Shown: positions 1 through 10,164 of the stretch, piece by piece
Position numbering within the stretch: the stretch's first letter is position 1
How the letters are laid out: every line of letters starts with the position of its first letter
Source: Betaproteobacteria bacterium HGW-Betaproteobacteria-18
GTDB taxonomy: Bacteria > Pseudomonadota > Gammaproteobacteria > Burkholderiales > Burkholderiaceae_C
Direction of reading: 5' to 3'
DNA length: 39,937 nucleotides
Assembly: GCA_002842265.1 (NCBI GenBank)
Contig: PHCO01000007.1
Location: forward strand, 1-39,937
Translations under genes and position numbers: made by a program
The notes under the pieces: model-generated
Seen by the model: only the letters and a program-made list of their open reading frames with translations
Databases searched by the model: none
What the model was told of the DNA's origin: nothing

Positions 1-818
<818 letters not shown>

Positions 819-982
819 GTCCGGATTATCGGCAAATTGCTGATTTGCTCGCTGGCTGCGCTTGGCCCAAAAGTTTGAGATGGATCAAGGAGTGGCTTTG
901 CCGCCCTTCAAAAAATTGAAAAAACTGATGTAAGCTCGCGCGGTTCATTGATCCTGCCCATACTCATACGAGGAGACGCTTC

Positions 983-2638
983 ATGCAAGCTGGTGCCACC
1001 ACTCAAGGCTTATCGGATAAATCTGACGTTCCCATCTCCCCGGCTTCAGCGCAACGCATCGGTGTGCCGCGCGAAGTCTTTCCTGGTGAAAAGCGCGTGG
1101 CGACTGTGCCCGAGGTGGTGGAAAAACTGATCAAGCTGGGTTTTTCCGTCGCCGTCGAATCAGGTGCAGGTGATTTGGCCAATTTCAGCGATGAGGTTTA
1201 CCACGCCGCCGGGGCTGAAATCATCACTGGGGCTGCCGCACTCTGGGCCGCATCAGATATTGTGTTCAAGGTGCGCGGCCCGACCCCGGACGAAGTCGCG
1301 CTGATGCATGAAGGCCAGACCTTGATCAGTTTCATCTGGCCAGCACAAAACCCGGATCTGATGCAACTGCTTGCAGCCAGGAAGGTGAACGTGCTGGCCA
1401 TTGACGCGCTGCCGCGCACGCTGAGCCGCGCCCAGAAGATGGACGCCCTGACCTCCCAGGCCGGCGTCGCCGGCTACCGCGCCGTGATCGAGGCCGCCAA
1501 CGCTTTTGGCCGCTTCTTCAGCGGCCAGATCACGGCTGCGGGCAAGGTTCCGCCGGCCAAGGTCTTCATCGCCGGCGCCGGCGTGGCCGGCCTGGCGGCG
1601 ATCGGTACCGCCGCCAGCCTGGGCGCCATCGTGCGCGCCAACGACACGCGCGCCGAAGTGGCCGACCAGGTCGTGTCGCTGGGTGGCGAATTCGTCAAGG
1701 TCGAGTACGAGGAAGAAGGCTCCGGCGGCGGCGGCTACGCCAAGGTCATGAGCGAGGGCTTCCAGCAGGCCCAGCGTGCGATGTACGCCAAGCAGGCCAA
1801 GGAGGTGGACATTATCATCACCACCGCGCTGATTCCTGGCAAGCCGGCACCCAAGCTGATCACTGCCGAGATGGTGCAGAGCATGAAGCCCGGCAGCGTG
1901 ATCGTTGACATGGCCGCCGAGCAGGGCGGCAACTGCGAGCTGACCGAGCCCGGCCAGGCCGTGGTCAAGCACGGCGTGACGATCGTCGGCTACACCGACC
2001 TGGTCTCGCGCCTGGCCAAGCAGTCGTCCACGCTGTACGCCAGCAACCTGTTTCGCCTCACCGAGGAGCTGTGCAAGACCAAGGACGGCATCATCAACGT
2101 CAACATGGAAGACGAAGCCATCCGCGGCCTGACCGTTACCAAAGAGGGCAATATCACCTGGCCGCCACCGGCGCCCAAGCTGGCAGCGGCTCCCGCCCCG
2201 GCCGCAGCGGCCAAGCCGGTGGCAGCGCCCGCTGCCAAAAAAGGTCATGGCCACGGTGGCGCCAGTGAACCCATGGCGGGCAACAAGCTGGCCATCATGT
2301 TCGGCGTGGCAGCCGCGCTGTTCTGGCTCATCGGCTCCAGTGCACCTCCGGCATTTTTATCGCACTTCACGGTGTTTGTGCTGGCCTGCTTTGTCGGCTA
2401 CATGGTGGTGTGGAACGTCAAGCCCGCCTTGCACACGCCACTGATGAGCGTCACCAACGCCATCAGCAGCATCATTGCCATCGGCGCCCTGGTGCAGGTT
2501 TCACCGCTGGCCGGTACGCTTGATCGACCCAACGACTGGATAAGCTGGGTGGCTGCGGCAGGCATTGTGCTCACCGCCATCAATATGTTCGGCGGCTTTG
2601 CCGTCACCCAGCGCATGCTGGCCATGTTCCGTAAATAA
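983..2638 (+). CDS. pntA: NAD(P) transhydrogenase subunit alpha (fused form)
   Basis: Alpha subunit of the inner-membrane proton-translocating transhydrogenase, which uses the proton gradient to make NADPH from NADH. The 551 residues comprise an alanine-dehydrogenase-like N-terminal domain (IGVPREVFPGEKRVA near residue 26), an NAD-binding Rossmann segment GAGVAGL at 198-204, an Ala/Pro linker with a Lys/His/Gly patch near 395-430, and a membrane domain of about four helices to the end. Many alphaproteobacteria split this chain into PntAA and PntAB; here it is one polypeptide, as in E. coli. The start has a GAGGAGA ribosome site and gives about 24 residues more than E. coli PntA. The stop is 12 bp from pntB. 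Confidence 0.95.
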   Translation: MQAGATTQGLSDKSDVPISPASAQRIGVPREVFPGEKRVATVPEVVEKLIKLGFSVAVESGAGDLANFSDEVYHAAGAEIITGAAALWAASDIVFKVRGPTPDEVALMHEGQTLISFIWPAQNPDLMQLLAARKVNVLAIDALPRTLSRAQKMDALTSQAGVAGYRAVIEAANAFGRFFSGQITAAGKVPPAKVFIAGAGVAGLAAIGTAASLGAIVRANDTRAEVADQVVSLGGEFVKVEYEEEGSGGGGYAKVMSEGFQQAQRAMYAKQAKEVDIIITTALIPGKPAPKLITAEMVQSMKPGSVIVDMAAEQGGNCELTEPGQAVVKHGVTIVGYTDLVSRLAKQSSTLYASNLFRLTEELCKTKDGIINVNMEDEAIRGLTVTKEGNITWPPPAPKLAAAPAPAAAAKPVAAPAAKKGHGHGGASEPMAGNKLAIMFGVAAALFWLIGSSAPPAFLSHFTVFVLACFVGYMVVWNVKPALHTPLMSVTNAISSIIAIGALVQVSPLAGTLDRPNDWISWVAAAGIVLTAINMFGGFAVTQRMLAMFRK

Positions 2639-2650
2639 AGGAGACGACTG

Positions 2651-4093
2651 ATGTCTGCAAGCTTAGCAACGGTCTCCTATATCGGAGCCACAATTCTTTT
2701 CATCCTGAGCCTGGGCGGTCTGTCCAACCAGGAAACCGCCCTGCGCGGTAACCTTTACGGCATGATCGGCATGGCGCTGGCGGTGCTGGCGACGGTGTTC
2801 GGTCCGCAAGTGACTTGGGCTGGCCTGCCCTGGATCGTCGCCGCGATGCTGATCGGTGGCAGCATTGGTCTGTACGCCGCACGCACGGTGCAGATGACGC
2901 AGATGCCCGAACTGGTCGCGCTCATGCACAGCATGGTTGGTCTGGCCGCGATGCTGGTGGGCATTGCCACATTCATCGACCCGACGGCATCCTTCCATTG
3001 GGTTGATGGCAAGAGTATTGCGCTGACAAGTGCCGAGGAGTCAATCCACAAGGTTGAAATTTACGTGGGCATCCTGATCGGTGCGGTGACCTTCTCCGGC
3101 TCGATCATTGCGTTTGGCAAACTGTCAGGCCGCATTGGCGGCAATCCGCTGTTGCTGCCGGGGCGGCACTGGCTGAACCTGGTGGGCTTGCTGGTGGTGA
3201 TCTGGTTCGGTCGCGAGTTCATCAACGCCCATACCATCGCTGACGGCATGATGCCGCTGATCGTGATGACGGTGATTGCACTGCTGTTTGGTATCCACAT
3301 GGTGATGGCCATCGGCGGCGCCGATATGCCCGTGGTGGTGTCCATGCTCAACAGCTATTCGGGTTGGGCGGCCGCAGCGACCGGGTTCATGTTGTCGAAC
3401 GACTTGCTGATCGTGACCGGTGCCCTGGTTGGTTCCAGCGGTGCGATCCTGTCCTACATCATGTGCAAGGCGATGGCGCGCAGTTTTATCAGCGTGATTG
3501 CAGGTGGTTTTGGTACCGCCAGTGCTACGCCGAAACCGGCCGGTGATGCCACGCAGCCAGCAGGCGAAGTCACCCCTATCAGCGCCACCGAAACCGCTGA
3601 ACTGCTGCGCGAAGCCAAGAGCGTCGTCATCGTTCCCGGCTACGGCATGGCCGTGGCGCAAGCGCAGCACACGGTGTTTGAGATTACCAGGCACCTGCGC
3701 GAAAAAGGCGTCAATGTGCGCTTTGGCATTCACCCGGTGGCGGGGCGCATGCCCGGCCACATGAACGTGTTGCTGGCCGAAGCCAAGGTGCCTTATGACA
3801 TCGTGTTTGAGATGGATGAGCTCAACGACGACTTCCCCAAGACCGACGTGGTCATGGTGATTGGTGCCAACGACATCGTCAATCCCGGTGCCCAGGACGA
3901 CCCGAGCAGCCCGATCGCCGGCATGCCGGTGCTCGAAGTCTGGAAAGCCAAGACCTCCATCGTCATGAAGCGCAGCATGGCCTCCGGCTATGCTGGCGTG
4001 GACAACCCGCTGTTCTACAAAGAAAACAACCGCATGCTGTTTGGTGATGCCAAGAAAATGCTGGATGAGGTGCTGACGGTTCTGAAAGCCTGA
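2651..4093 (+). CDS. pntB: NAD(P) transhydrogenase subunit beta
   Basis: Beta subunit of the proton-translocating transhydrogenase, 480 residues. The N-terminal half is a bundle of about eight to nine hydrophobic helices forming most of the proton channel. The C-terminal domain from about residue 325 is the NADP(H)-binding domain III, recognisable by [12 protein letters not shown] and the [20 protein letters not shown] segment. The gene is preceded by an AAAGGAGACGA ribosome site and ends just before a strong intrinsic terminator, so pntAB forms a two-gene operon. Confidence 0.96.
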   Translation: MSASLATVSYIGATILFILSLGGLSNQETALRGNLYGMIGMALAVLATVFGPQVTWAGLPWIVAAMLIGGSIGLYAARTVQMTQMPELVALMHSMVGLAAMLVGIATFIDPTASFHWVDGKSIALTSAEESIHKVEIYVGILIGAVTFSGSIIAFGKLSGRIGGNPLLLPGRHWLNLVGLLVVIWFGREFINAHTIADGMMPLIVMTVIALLFGIHMVMAIGGADMPVVVSMLNSYSGWAAAATGFMLSNDLLIVTGALVGSSGAILSYIMCKAMARSFISVIAGGFGTASATPKPAGDATQPAGEVTPISATETAELLREAKSVVIVPGYGMAVAQAQHTVFEITRHLREKGVNVRFGIHPVAGRMPGHMNVLLAEAKVPYDIVFEMDELNDDFPKTDVVMVIGANDIVNPGAQDDPSSPIAGMPVLEVWKAKTSIVMKRSMASGYAGVDNPLFYKENNRMLFGDAKKMLDEVLTVLKA

Positions 4094-4112
4094 TCCTCAA
4101 AAAGTGCATGTC

Positions 4113-4140
4113 AAAGAGGCCCGCTGGGCCTCTTTTTTTA
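4113..4140 (+). terminator. Rho-independent terminator of pntAB
   Basis: A perfect 10-bp stem, AAAGAGGCCC with GGGCCTCTTT, closes a GCT loop and is followed by seven T residues. It sits 20 bp after the pntB stop codon. Confidence 0.93.
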
Positions 4141-4247
4141 ACTTCTTGCTGACTGGAGTTTGCTGTCTAATTAGGGAAAACACAGCTTACAGAACCTGAC
4201 AATCGGGTGAAAATCCAGTTCTAAATTCATAACTTGGAGCGTTAACC

Positions 4248-5921
4248 ATGACCGATCGCATCTGGCTCAAAAGCTATCCCCCGGGAGTTCCCGCCGATAT
4301 TGATGTGAACCAATACGCCTCCATGGTGGACATGATGGCGGAGAGCTTCAGGAAGTATGCCGACCGCCCTGCCTACAGTTTCATGGGCAAGGAGCTGACC
4401 TATAAGCAGGTGGATGAGCTGAGTCAGACCTTTGGCGTCTATCTGCAGAGTCTGGGCCTGGTCAAGGGCGACCGGGTGGCCGTGATGATGCCCAATGTGC
4501 TGCAGTACCCGATTGCCGTGGCCGGCATTTTGCGGGCGGGCTACACCCTGGTGAATGTCAATCCGCTTTACACGGCGCGCGAGCTGGAGCACCAGCTCAA
4601 GGACGCGGGTGCCAAGGCCATTGTGATTCTGGAGAACTTTGCCGCCACGCTGGAGAAGTGTCTGGCCGCCACACCGGTGAAACACATTGTGTTGTGCGCC
4701 ATGGGCGACCAGTTGGGGCTGCTCAAGGGTGCGCTGGTGAATTACGTGGTGCGCAACGTCAAGAAGATGGTGCCCGCGTTCAACCTGCCCAGTGCGGTGC
4801 GCTTCAACGCGGCAATCGCCAAGGCCAGCGGTGGCAGTTTGAAAAAAGTGGTGATCAAGCCTGATGACGTGGCGGTGTTGCAATACACCGGCGGCACAAC
4901 CGGTGTCTCCAAGGGGGCCGTGCTGTTGCAGCGCAACCTGGTGGCCAACCTGTTGCAGACCGATGACTGGTTTAATCCGGCTTTGCAAAAAATACCGGCG
5001 GGTGAGCAAATGAACACGGTTTGTGCCCTGCCGCTGTACCACATCTTTGCCTTCACGGTGGGCATGATGATGTCACTGCGCGCCGGCGGCAAGCTGATTC
5101 TGATTCCCAATCCGCGTGATTTCCCGGCGGTGCTGGCCGAACTGGCCAAGCACAAGATACATTTCTTCCCGGCCGTCAATACCCTGTTCAATGGCCTGGC
5201 CAACCACCCCGATTTCAGCAAGGTGAACTGGAGCCACTTGCTGGTGTCGGCGGGCGGCGGCACGGCGGTGCAAAGCGCGGTGGCCAAGCTCTGGCTGGAA
5301 AAAACAGGCTGCTCCATCGCCGAAGGTTATGGGCTGAGCGAAACCTCGCCCATTGCCACGGCCAATCCGGTGGTAGATGCCGAATATTCAGGCACGATCG
5401 GCCTGCCGGTGCCGAGCACCTGGATCAAACTGCTTGATGACGATGGCAACGAAGTGCCCATCGGCCAGTCGGGCGAGATCGCCATCAAGGGTCCGCAGGT
5501 GATGGCCGGCTACTGGCAGCGCCCCGATGAGACCGCCAAGGTCATGACGCTGGACGGCTACTTCAAGACCGGCGACATTGGCGTCATGGACGAGCGCGGT
5601 TATTTCAGGATTGTCGATCGCAAAAAAGACATGATTCTGGTCAGCGGTTTCAACGTCTATCCGACAGAACTCGAAGACGTGGTGTCGCAAATGGAGGGCA
5701 TCATGGAATGCGCCTGCGTCGGCGTGTCCGATGCCAAGACGGGGGAGGCGGTCAAACTGGTGATCGTCAAAAAAGACCCGGCTGTGACCGAGGCCCATGT
5801 GCGCGCCTATTGCAAGGAAAACCTGACCGGCTACAAGCAGCCCAAAGTGGTTGAGTTCCGCACCGAATTACCCAAAACGCCAGTGGGCAAAATTTTGCGG
5901 CGCGAACTGCGCGACAAATAA
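4248..5921 (+). CDS. fadD: Long-chain fatty acid-CoA ligase
   Basis: Activates free fatty acids to acyl-CoA through an acyl-AMP intermediate, the entry step to beta-oxidation. The 557-residue length is typical of FadD. Adenylate-forming signatures are all present: P-loop YTGGTTGVSKGA at 213-224, then the EGYGLSETSP motif, the FKTGDIG segment, the DRKKDMILVSGFNVYP hinge and fatty-acid signature, and the C-terminal lysine region KTPVGKILRREL. The ATG lies after TTGGAGCG. It stands alone between the pntAB terminator and the convergent methylthioadenosine genes. Another acyl substrate range is possible, but the ACS class is certain. Confidence 0.93.
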   Translation: MTDRIWLKSYPPGVPADIDVNQYASMVDMMAESFRKYADRPAYSFMGKELTYKQVDELSQTFGVYLQSLGLVKGDRVAVMMPNVLQYPIAVAGILRAGYTLVNVNPLYTARELEHQLKDAGAKAIVILENFAATLEKCLAATPVKHIVLCAMGDQLGLLKGALVNYVVRNVKKMVPAFNLPSAVRFNAAIAKASGGSLKKVVIKPDDVAVLQYTGGTTGVSKGAVLLQRNLVANLLQTDDWFNPALQKIPAGEQMNTVCALPLYHIFAFTVGMMMSLRAGGKLILIPNPRDFPAVLAELAKHKIHFFPAVNTLFNGLANHPDFSKVNWSHLLVSAGGGTAVQSAVAKLWLEKTGCSIAEGYGLSETSPIATANPVVDAEYSGTIGLPVPSTWIKLLDDDGNEVPIGQSGEIAIKGPQVMAGYWQRPDETAKVMTLDGYFKTGDIGVMDERGYFRIVDRKKDMILVSGFNVYPTELEDVVSQMEGIMECACVGVSDAKTGEAVKLVIVKKDPAVTEAHVRAYCKENLTGYKQPKVVEFRTELPKTPVGKILRRELRDK

Positions 5922-5944
5922 GCGCGGGGTCCGGTGCTGCTGAT

Positions 5945-6706
5945 TCAGCAGCTGCGCCGGGCAATGCGGGGAATGGCACCGCGCAGGAGTTGGGTCACTT
6001 TTTGCGCGTTGCTGCCAAATACCGCCAGGATGGCGTCCCAGGTGACCGGTTCTTCGTCGGTTTTCCAGCAGTCGTAATCGGTGCTCATGGCCACGGCGGC
6101 ATAGGGCAAACCGGCCTCATTGGCCAAGGCGGCCTCGGTGGCGATCGACATGTTGATGATGTCTGCGCCCCAGGCGCGGAACATGTTGGATTCGGCACGG
6201 GTCGAAAAACGCGGCCCTTCAATGGTGATGACCGTGCCGGTTGGGTGAAAATCAAAGCCCAGGCGCTGGCAGGTCTCATTCAAAATGGCGCGCAGACTGG
6301 CATCAAAGGGGTCCGCCATCGGGGCGTGTACCGGTTGGTGAGGCGCGAATGATTCGTGAAAGCTCATGGCGCGCTGCTTGGTGAAGTCGATGAACTGGTC
6401 AACGATCACCAGGTGGCCACGCCCGATATCAAGGCGCAAGGAACCCACCGCCGTGCTGGCCAGCACATGGCTGCAGCCGGCATCCTTGAGCGCCTGGATA
6501 TTGGCCCGGTAATTGACCTGGCTGGGGGTGATGGTGTGCTCGCGTCCATGGCGCACCAGCAGCACGACATCGACCCCGCCGATTTGTCCCAGTTTCAGGG
6601 GCGCTGATGGTGTTCCCCAGCGCGTGGTCACGCTGTGGTCCTGCGCATTTTCAAGAATGTCCGGGTTGTCAAGTCCGCTACCGCCGATGATGCCGATCTT
6701 TGTCAT
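5945..6706 (-). CDS. mtnP: 5'-methylthioadenosine phosphorylase (MTAP/MTIP family)
   Basis: A purine nucleoside phosphorylase of the MTAP type, 253 residues, expected to split methylthioadenosine (or methylthioinosine, or 5'-deoxyadenosine) into a base and a 5-substituted ribose-1-phosphate. Visible marks are the phosphate-site GGSG at 8-11, RHGREHTITPSQVNYRANI near 52-70, NMSIATE at 185-191 and the base-site pair D210/D212 within STDYDCW. It is last in a minus-strand run, overlaps the aldolase gene by 29 bp, and follows mtnA, so all three should act in one salvage route. Whether it prefers MTA or methylthioinosine cannot be read from the sequence. Confidence 0.88.
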   Translation of the reverse strand: MTKIGIIGGSGLDNPDILENAQDHSVTTRWGTPSAPLKLGQIGGVDVVLLVRHGREHTITPSQVNYRANIQALKDAGCSHVLASTAVGSLRLDIGRGHLVIVDQFIDFTKQRAMSFHESFAPHQPVHAPMADPFDASLRAILNETCQRLGFDFHPTGTVITIEGPRFSTRAESNMFRAWGADIINMSIATEAALANEAGLPYAAVAMSTDYDCWKTDEEPVTWDAILAVFGSNAQKVTQLLRGAIPRIARRSC

Positions 6707-7319
6707 GATTCAGGTTCCGATTCAAGGTTTCAACAAGCAGGGCCAGCACCGAGTCGATGTCTGCGCCATAGGTGACGATGCCTTCATCATGACCAGCCAT
6801 GACGAACAGCACGGGCAAACTGTGCTGGGTCGCCACCAGTTGTGCCACGGCCCGCGCCATGGCCGGCGTGCCGTAGCTGATGTCAGGCGACGTATGGGGC
6901 GCGTTTTGTGCCAGCAGCGCATCAAAGAGGATGCGGCTGTGGACGTGCATGACACAGCGGACAACTGGGTCAGTGGCATAGATTGCGCCGTGGGTCATGG
7001 ACTCCGAGGAGGCCTCCAGCGCGCCGCGTGAACGCACGCTGTTGTTGTCGATCGAAAACGACTCCACCAGGCAAAACTGATCGGGGCGCAGATGGCGCAG
7101 GGCGCCGGTGGCGCTGCCGGTGATCAGAAATTGCTGGCCACTGGTGCGCAGGCTGAGGTTGCCGTAGCCGATGCCGTTTGAATAAACCCCAATCAGTCCC
7201 AGGTCAAACAGAGTGGTGCGGGCGCGGTCAAGTTGGTCGAGTTGGGCCGATGGCGCCATGACGCCGTCAACGCGTTGGCTGCTGTACTTGATGACACCAT
7301 CATCGTGGATCGCTTGCAT
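6678..7319 (-). CDS. Class II aldolase family protein, likely 5-(methylthio)ribulose-1-phosphate aldolase (Ald2-like)
   Basis: A zinc-dependent class II aldolase/adducin-fold protein of 213 residues. Expected catalytic residues are present: Glu106 in ASSES, metal ligands His125 and His127 in MHVHS, and His177 in GHDEG. The start at 7319 follows a GGAGCG ribosome site and lies 1 bp after the mtnA stop. The fold is shared by MtnB dehydratase, FucA-type aldolases and Ald2. I favour Ald2, which cleaves the ribulose-1-phosphate into DHAP and an aldehyde, because its partners are only mtnP and mtnA and no mtnC/mtnD gene is nearby. A phosphorylase-aldolase-isomerase trio is the arrangement I recall for the Rhodospirillum rubrum DHAP shunt. 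MtnB remains possible. Confidence 0.72.
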   Translation of the reverse strand: MQAIHDDGVIKYSSQRVDGVMAPSAQLDQLDRARTTLFDLGLIGVYSNGIGYGNLSLRTSGQQFLITGSATGALRHLRPDQFCLVESFSIDNNSVRSRGALEASSESMTHGAIYATDPVVRCVMHVHSRILFDALLAQNAPHTSPDISYGTPAMARAVAQLVATQHSLPVLFVMAGHDEGIVTYGADIDSVLALLVETLNRNLNHDKDRHHRR

Positions 7320-7320
7320 C

Positions 7321-8427
7321 TCAGCGCTCCTGCGGAAACAGCGACAAAATAGCCGCCTCGCTGGCATCGCACAGGCCGCGCTCGCAAATCAGTTTTGTCA
7401 CCAGGCGCGCCGGGGTCACGTCGAAGCTCCAGTTGCGCGCCGGTGTGGTGTCGGGGCAAAGCTGCACCGATGCAATGTCGCCATGCTGTGTTTTGCCGCT
7501 AATGAAACGCACTTCTTCGGCGCCACGCTCCTCGATGGGAATGCTGGCGACGCCGTCGCCCAGCGTGAAGTCAAACGTGGATGAAGGCAGGGCCACGTAC
7601 ATGGGAACGCCGTTGTCGCGCGCCGCCAGGGCCTTGAGGTAGGTGCCGATCTTGTTGGCCACGTCACCGTTGCGGGTGACGCGGTCGGTGCCGGTGATGA
7701 CCATATCGACCAGGCCATGTTGCATCAAATGGCCCCCCGCGTTGTCGGCAATCAGCGTGTGGGGCACGCCGTGCTGCCCCAGTTCCCAGGCGGTCAGGCT
7801 GGCGCCCTGATTGCGCGGGCGGGTCTCGTCCACCCAGACATGCACCGGTATGCCGGCATCGTGGGCCGCATAAATGGGCGCCGTGGCGGAGCCAAAATCG
7901 ACAAAGGCCAGCCAGCCCGCGTTGCAGTGGGTCAGGATGTTGACGCACTGGCCGGACTTGCTCTGAGCGACGGCGGCAATCAGGGCGTGGCCATGTTCGC
8001 CCAGGCGACGGCAATGCTCGGCATCTTCGTCGGCGATCGCGACCGCTGCGTCCCTGGCCAGCTTGCGCATGTGTGTCGGCGTACCGCCGACCGCGATGGT
8101 GGCCAACATGCGCTCGACCGCCCAGGCCAGGTTGGCCGCAGTAGGCCGGGTTGCCTTGAGGTCTGCAGCCGCCTGGCGCATAAAGTCGTTGAAGCTGTGG
8201 TCAGGTGCTTGCAGGGCCGCCAGGTACATGCCAAAACCTGCGCTGGCCCCGATCAGTCCGGCACCGCGCACCGTCATGTTGCTGATAGCGTTGCACATGT
8301 CTTTGAGACTGACCAGGTCGGCGATTTCGAAGGCATGCGGCAACCTGAGCTGGTTGATGACCTGGACCACCCGCTCATCACCCTCTTTCAGCCAGATCGT
8401 CCGATAGGGCTTGCCGTTGACTTTCAT
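7321..8427 (-). CDS. mtnA: 5-(methylthio)ribose-1-phosphate isomerase
   Basis: Converts methylthioribose-1-phosphate (and probably 5-deoxyribose-1-phosphate) to the ribulose-1-phosphate. The 368-residue protein shows VRGAGLIG at 53-60, the catalytic cysteine C168 in THCNAG, and the catalytic Asp248 in GTDRV, followed by NGDVANKIGTY, all family hallmarks. The ATG at 8427 was chosen over an in-frame ATG further out because it gives the canonical MKVNGKPYRTIWL start and overlaps the corA stop as ATGA. The aldolase gene follows after 1 bp. Cotranscription with corA is likely from the overlap. Confidence 0.92.
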   Translation of the reverse strand: MKVNGKPYRTIWLKEGDERVVQVINQLRLPHAFEIADLVSLKDMCNAISNMTVRGAGLIGASAGFGMYLAALQAPDHSFNDFMRQAAADLKATRPTAANLAWAVERMLATIAVGGTPTHMRKLARDAAVAIADEDAEHCRRLGEHGHALIAAVAQSKSGQCVNILTHCNAGWLAFVDFGSATAPIYAAHDAGIPVHVWVDETRPRNQGASLTAWELGQHGVPHTLIADNAGGHLMQHGLVDMVITGTDRVTRNGDVANKIGTYLKALAARDNGVPMYVALPSSTFDFTLGDGVASIPIEERGAEEVRFISGKTQHGDIASVQLCPDTTPARNWSFDVTPARLVTKLICERGLCDASEAAILSLFPQER

Positions 8428-9410
8428 TTCAGCCAGCCGCGTTTCCTGAAGTACCACATGGGCACCAGGGCACTGGCCAGCATCAGGCACAGGGCAAACG
8501 GGTAACCTGCTTGCCAGTCCAGCTCTGGCATGAACTTGAAATTCATGCCGTAAATGCTGGCAATCAGGGTGGGTGGCAGCAGCGCCACGCTGGCCACCGA
8601 GAAAATCTTGATGATCTTGTTCTGGTTGATGTTGATGAAACCCACCGTGGCATCCATCAGGAAGTTGATTTTTTCAAACAGGAAAGCGGTGTGGGAGTCC
8701 AGCGAGTCGATATCACGCAAAATCTGACGCGCATCCTCAAACTGCTCGCCGTTGAGCATTTTGCTGCGCATCATGAAGCTCACGGCACGTCGGGTATCCA
8801 TGGCATTGCGCCGGATGCGTCCACTCATGTCTTCATGGCGCGCAATGGCCCCCAGCACCTCGCCAGCCATGGCATCGGTGACATCACCTGACAAGACCTT
8901 GGCGCTGACCTTTTCCAGTTCATCGTAAATTTCTTCGAGCGTGTCAGCCGAGTACTCGGCATCGGCATCAAACAGCTTGAGCAGGACTTCTTTGGCATCT
9001 TCAATCAGGCCTGGCGCGCGGCGGGCACGCATGCGCAGCAGGCGGAACACCGGCACGTCTTCGTCGTGAATGGAAAACAGCACGCCTTTGCTTTTCAGCT
9101 CGTCGTTGACCAGGTTCAGGATAAAAGCCACGCGCACCGTGTGCGGATTTTCATCGTCGGCCACCAAAAAGTCACTGCGAATGTGCAACTCGCCATTGTC
9201 TTCCTTGTAAAAACGGGCCGATTCCTCGATGTCCTCGTCCATCGCATCTTCGGGAATGGACAAGCCAAAATATTGCTTGATCCAGCGCTTTTCTTCCAGT
9301 GTGGGCGATTCCAGGTCGACCCAGATGGGCTGGAAGCGCGACAGTTCTTCCAGTGATTCGATCTCCTCCTGAAACAGGCGGCCGTTGGCGAGGGTAAAGA
9401 TGTTGAGCAT
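8424..9410 (-). CDS. corA: Magnesium/cobalt transporter CorA
   Basis: Inner-membrane Mg2+/Co2+ channel, 328 residues. A long acidic, alpha-helical cytoplasmic domain is followed by two C-terminal membrane helices. The signature YGMN lies at residues 287-290 and ends the first membrane helix (FSVASVALLPPTLIASI); the second helix runs to the basic end FRKRGWLK. The gene heads the minus-strand run that continues into mtnA through a 4-bp overlap. A functional link between Mg2+ uptake and nucleoside salvage is not obvious. Confidence 0.93.
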   Translation of the reverse strand: MLNIFTLANGRLFQEEIESLEELSRFQPIWVDLESPTLEEKRWIKQYFGLSIPEDAMDEDIEESARFYKEDNGELHIRSDFLVADDENPHTVRVAFILNLVNDELKSKGVLFSIHDEDVPVFRLLRMRARRAPGLIEDAKEVLLKLFDADAEYSADTLEEIYDELEKVSAKVLSGDVTDAMAGEVLGAIARHEDMSGRIRRNAMDTRRAVSFMMRSKMLNGEQFEDARQILRDIDSLDSHTAFLFEKINFLMDATVGFININQNKIIKIFSVASVALLPPTLIASIYGMNFKFMPELDWQAGYPFALCLMLASALVPMWYFRKRGWLK

Positions 9411-9754
9411 GGGCTCACTCCCAAATGAGGTGGGTCATCAAGCGATGGGGGCTGGTGATGGGTTTTTAACCCTCCAAATGCACGTTATCGTGTTGAAAAC
9501 CAGCGACTGGGGGAGGTTACCAGGCAGCGCTTCCAGTCAAAATCCAATCCTTCAACACCCAGGATTATCGCATTGCAGCACCTCTTGCGCCAATGAGATG
9601 GCGCTCAAGTCCTGAGCATGTTGCATTGCATCATGAAAAAATAATTGCAAATTAAGCCAAGCCCGGGCATAGTCAGTGCCATGATTTGAGCAACAGTTTT
9701 CCGGTTGCCAGCGTCGTTGGCAATTTTCTCACCCAAGAGCTTTAGGAGGCTTTT
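9411..9754. other. Intergenic region between divergent corA and hpf, no gene seen
   Basis: 344 bp without a convincing coding sequence; short open frames here lack a ribosome site and family features. It must hold the divergent promoters for corA and hpf. In the Burkholderiales and gammaproteobacteria rpoN usually precedes hpf, but none is present here. Confidence 0.6.
9645..9673 (+). promoter_or_regulatory. Possible sigma-70 promoter for hpf-ptsN-hprK
   Basis: TTGCAA, a 17-bp spacer and CATAGT, each matching four of six consensus bases, about 80 bp ahead of hpf. This is a weak match by eye only. Confidence 0.25.
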
Positions 9755-10084
9755 ATGAACTTGACGATCAGCGGTCACCATTTGGAAGTAACACCGGCTT
9801 TGCGCAGTTACGTGACAAGCAAACTTGATCGGATTAAGCGGCATTTTGACCAGGTGGTGGATGTCAAAGTGTTGCTCACTCTGGAAAATCTCAAAGAAAA
9901 GGAGCGTCGGCAAAAGGCGGAATGCAACATTCACATCAAGGGCATTGAACTGTTTGCGGAAAGTGCCCATGCCGATCTGTATGCGGCGGTGGATGAGCTG
10001 GTCGATAAACTCGACCGTCAGGTGGTGCGCCACAAGGACCGTTTGCAATCGCACCATCATGACGCGCCCAAGCGCTTGATGTAA
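9755..10084 (+). CDS. hpf: Ribosome hibernation-promoting factor (short form)
   Basis: A 109-residue member of the HPF/YfiA family that binds the 30S decoding region and promotes inactive 100S ribosome dimers in stationary phase. The start [17 protein letters not shown] and the basic helix [17 protein letters not shown] near the end are typical. It lacks the extra C-terminal domain of long HPF. A strong AGGAGG site precedes the ATG. It is followed by a terminator and then ptsN, the usual neighbour. Confidence 0.93.
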   Translation: MNLTISGHHLEVTPALRSYVTSKLDRIKRHFDQVVDVKVLLTLENLKEKERRQKAECNIHIKGIELFAESAHADLYAAVDELVDKLDRQVVRHKDRLQSHHHDAPKRLM

Positions 10085-10097
10085 TTTAAAATCTGGC

Positions 10098-10128
10098 AAG
10101 CCGCGCGCAAGTGTGTGCGGCTTTTTTT
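10098..10128 (+). terminator. Intrinsic terminator after hpf
   Basis: AAGCCGC pairs with GCGGCTT, extended inward by G-C and G-U pairs, and is followed by a run of T. It lies 14 bp after the hpf stop, so hpf can be transcribed in excess of ptsN. Confidence 0.82.
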
Positions 10129-10164
10129 GTGCCTAATTTTGATCGCGCACCTTTAAAGTACATC

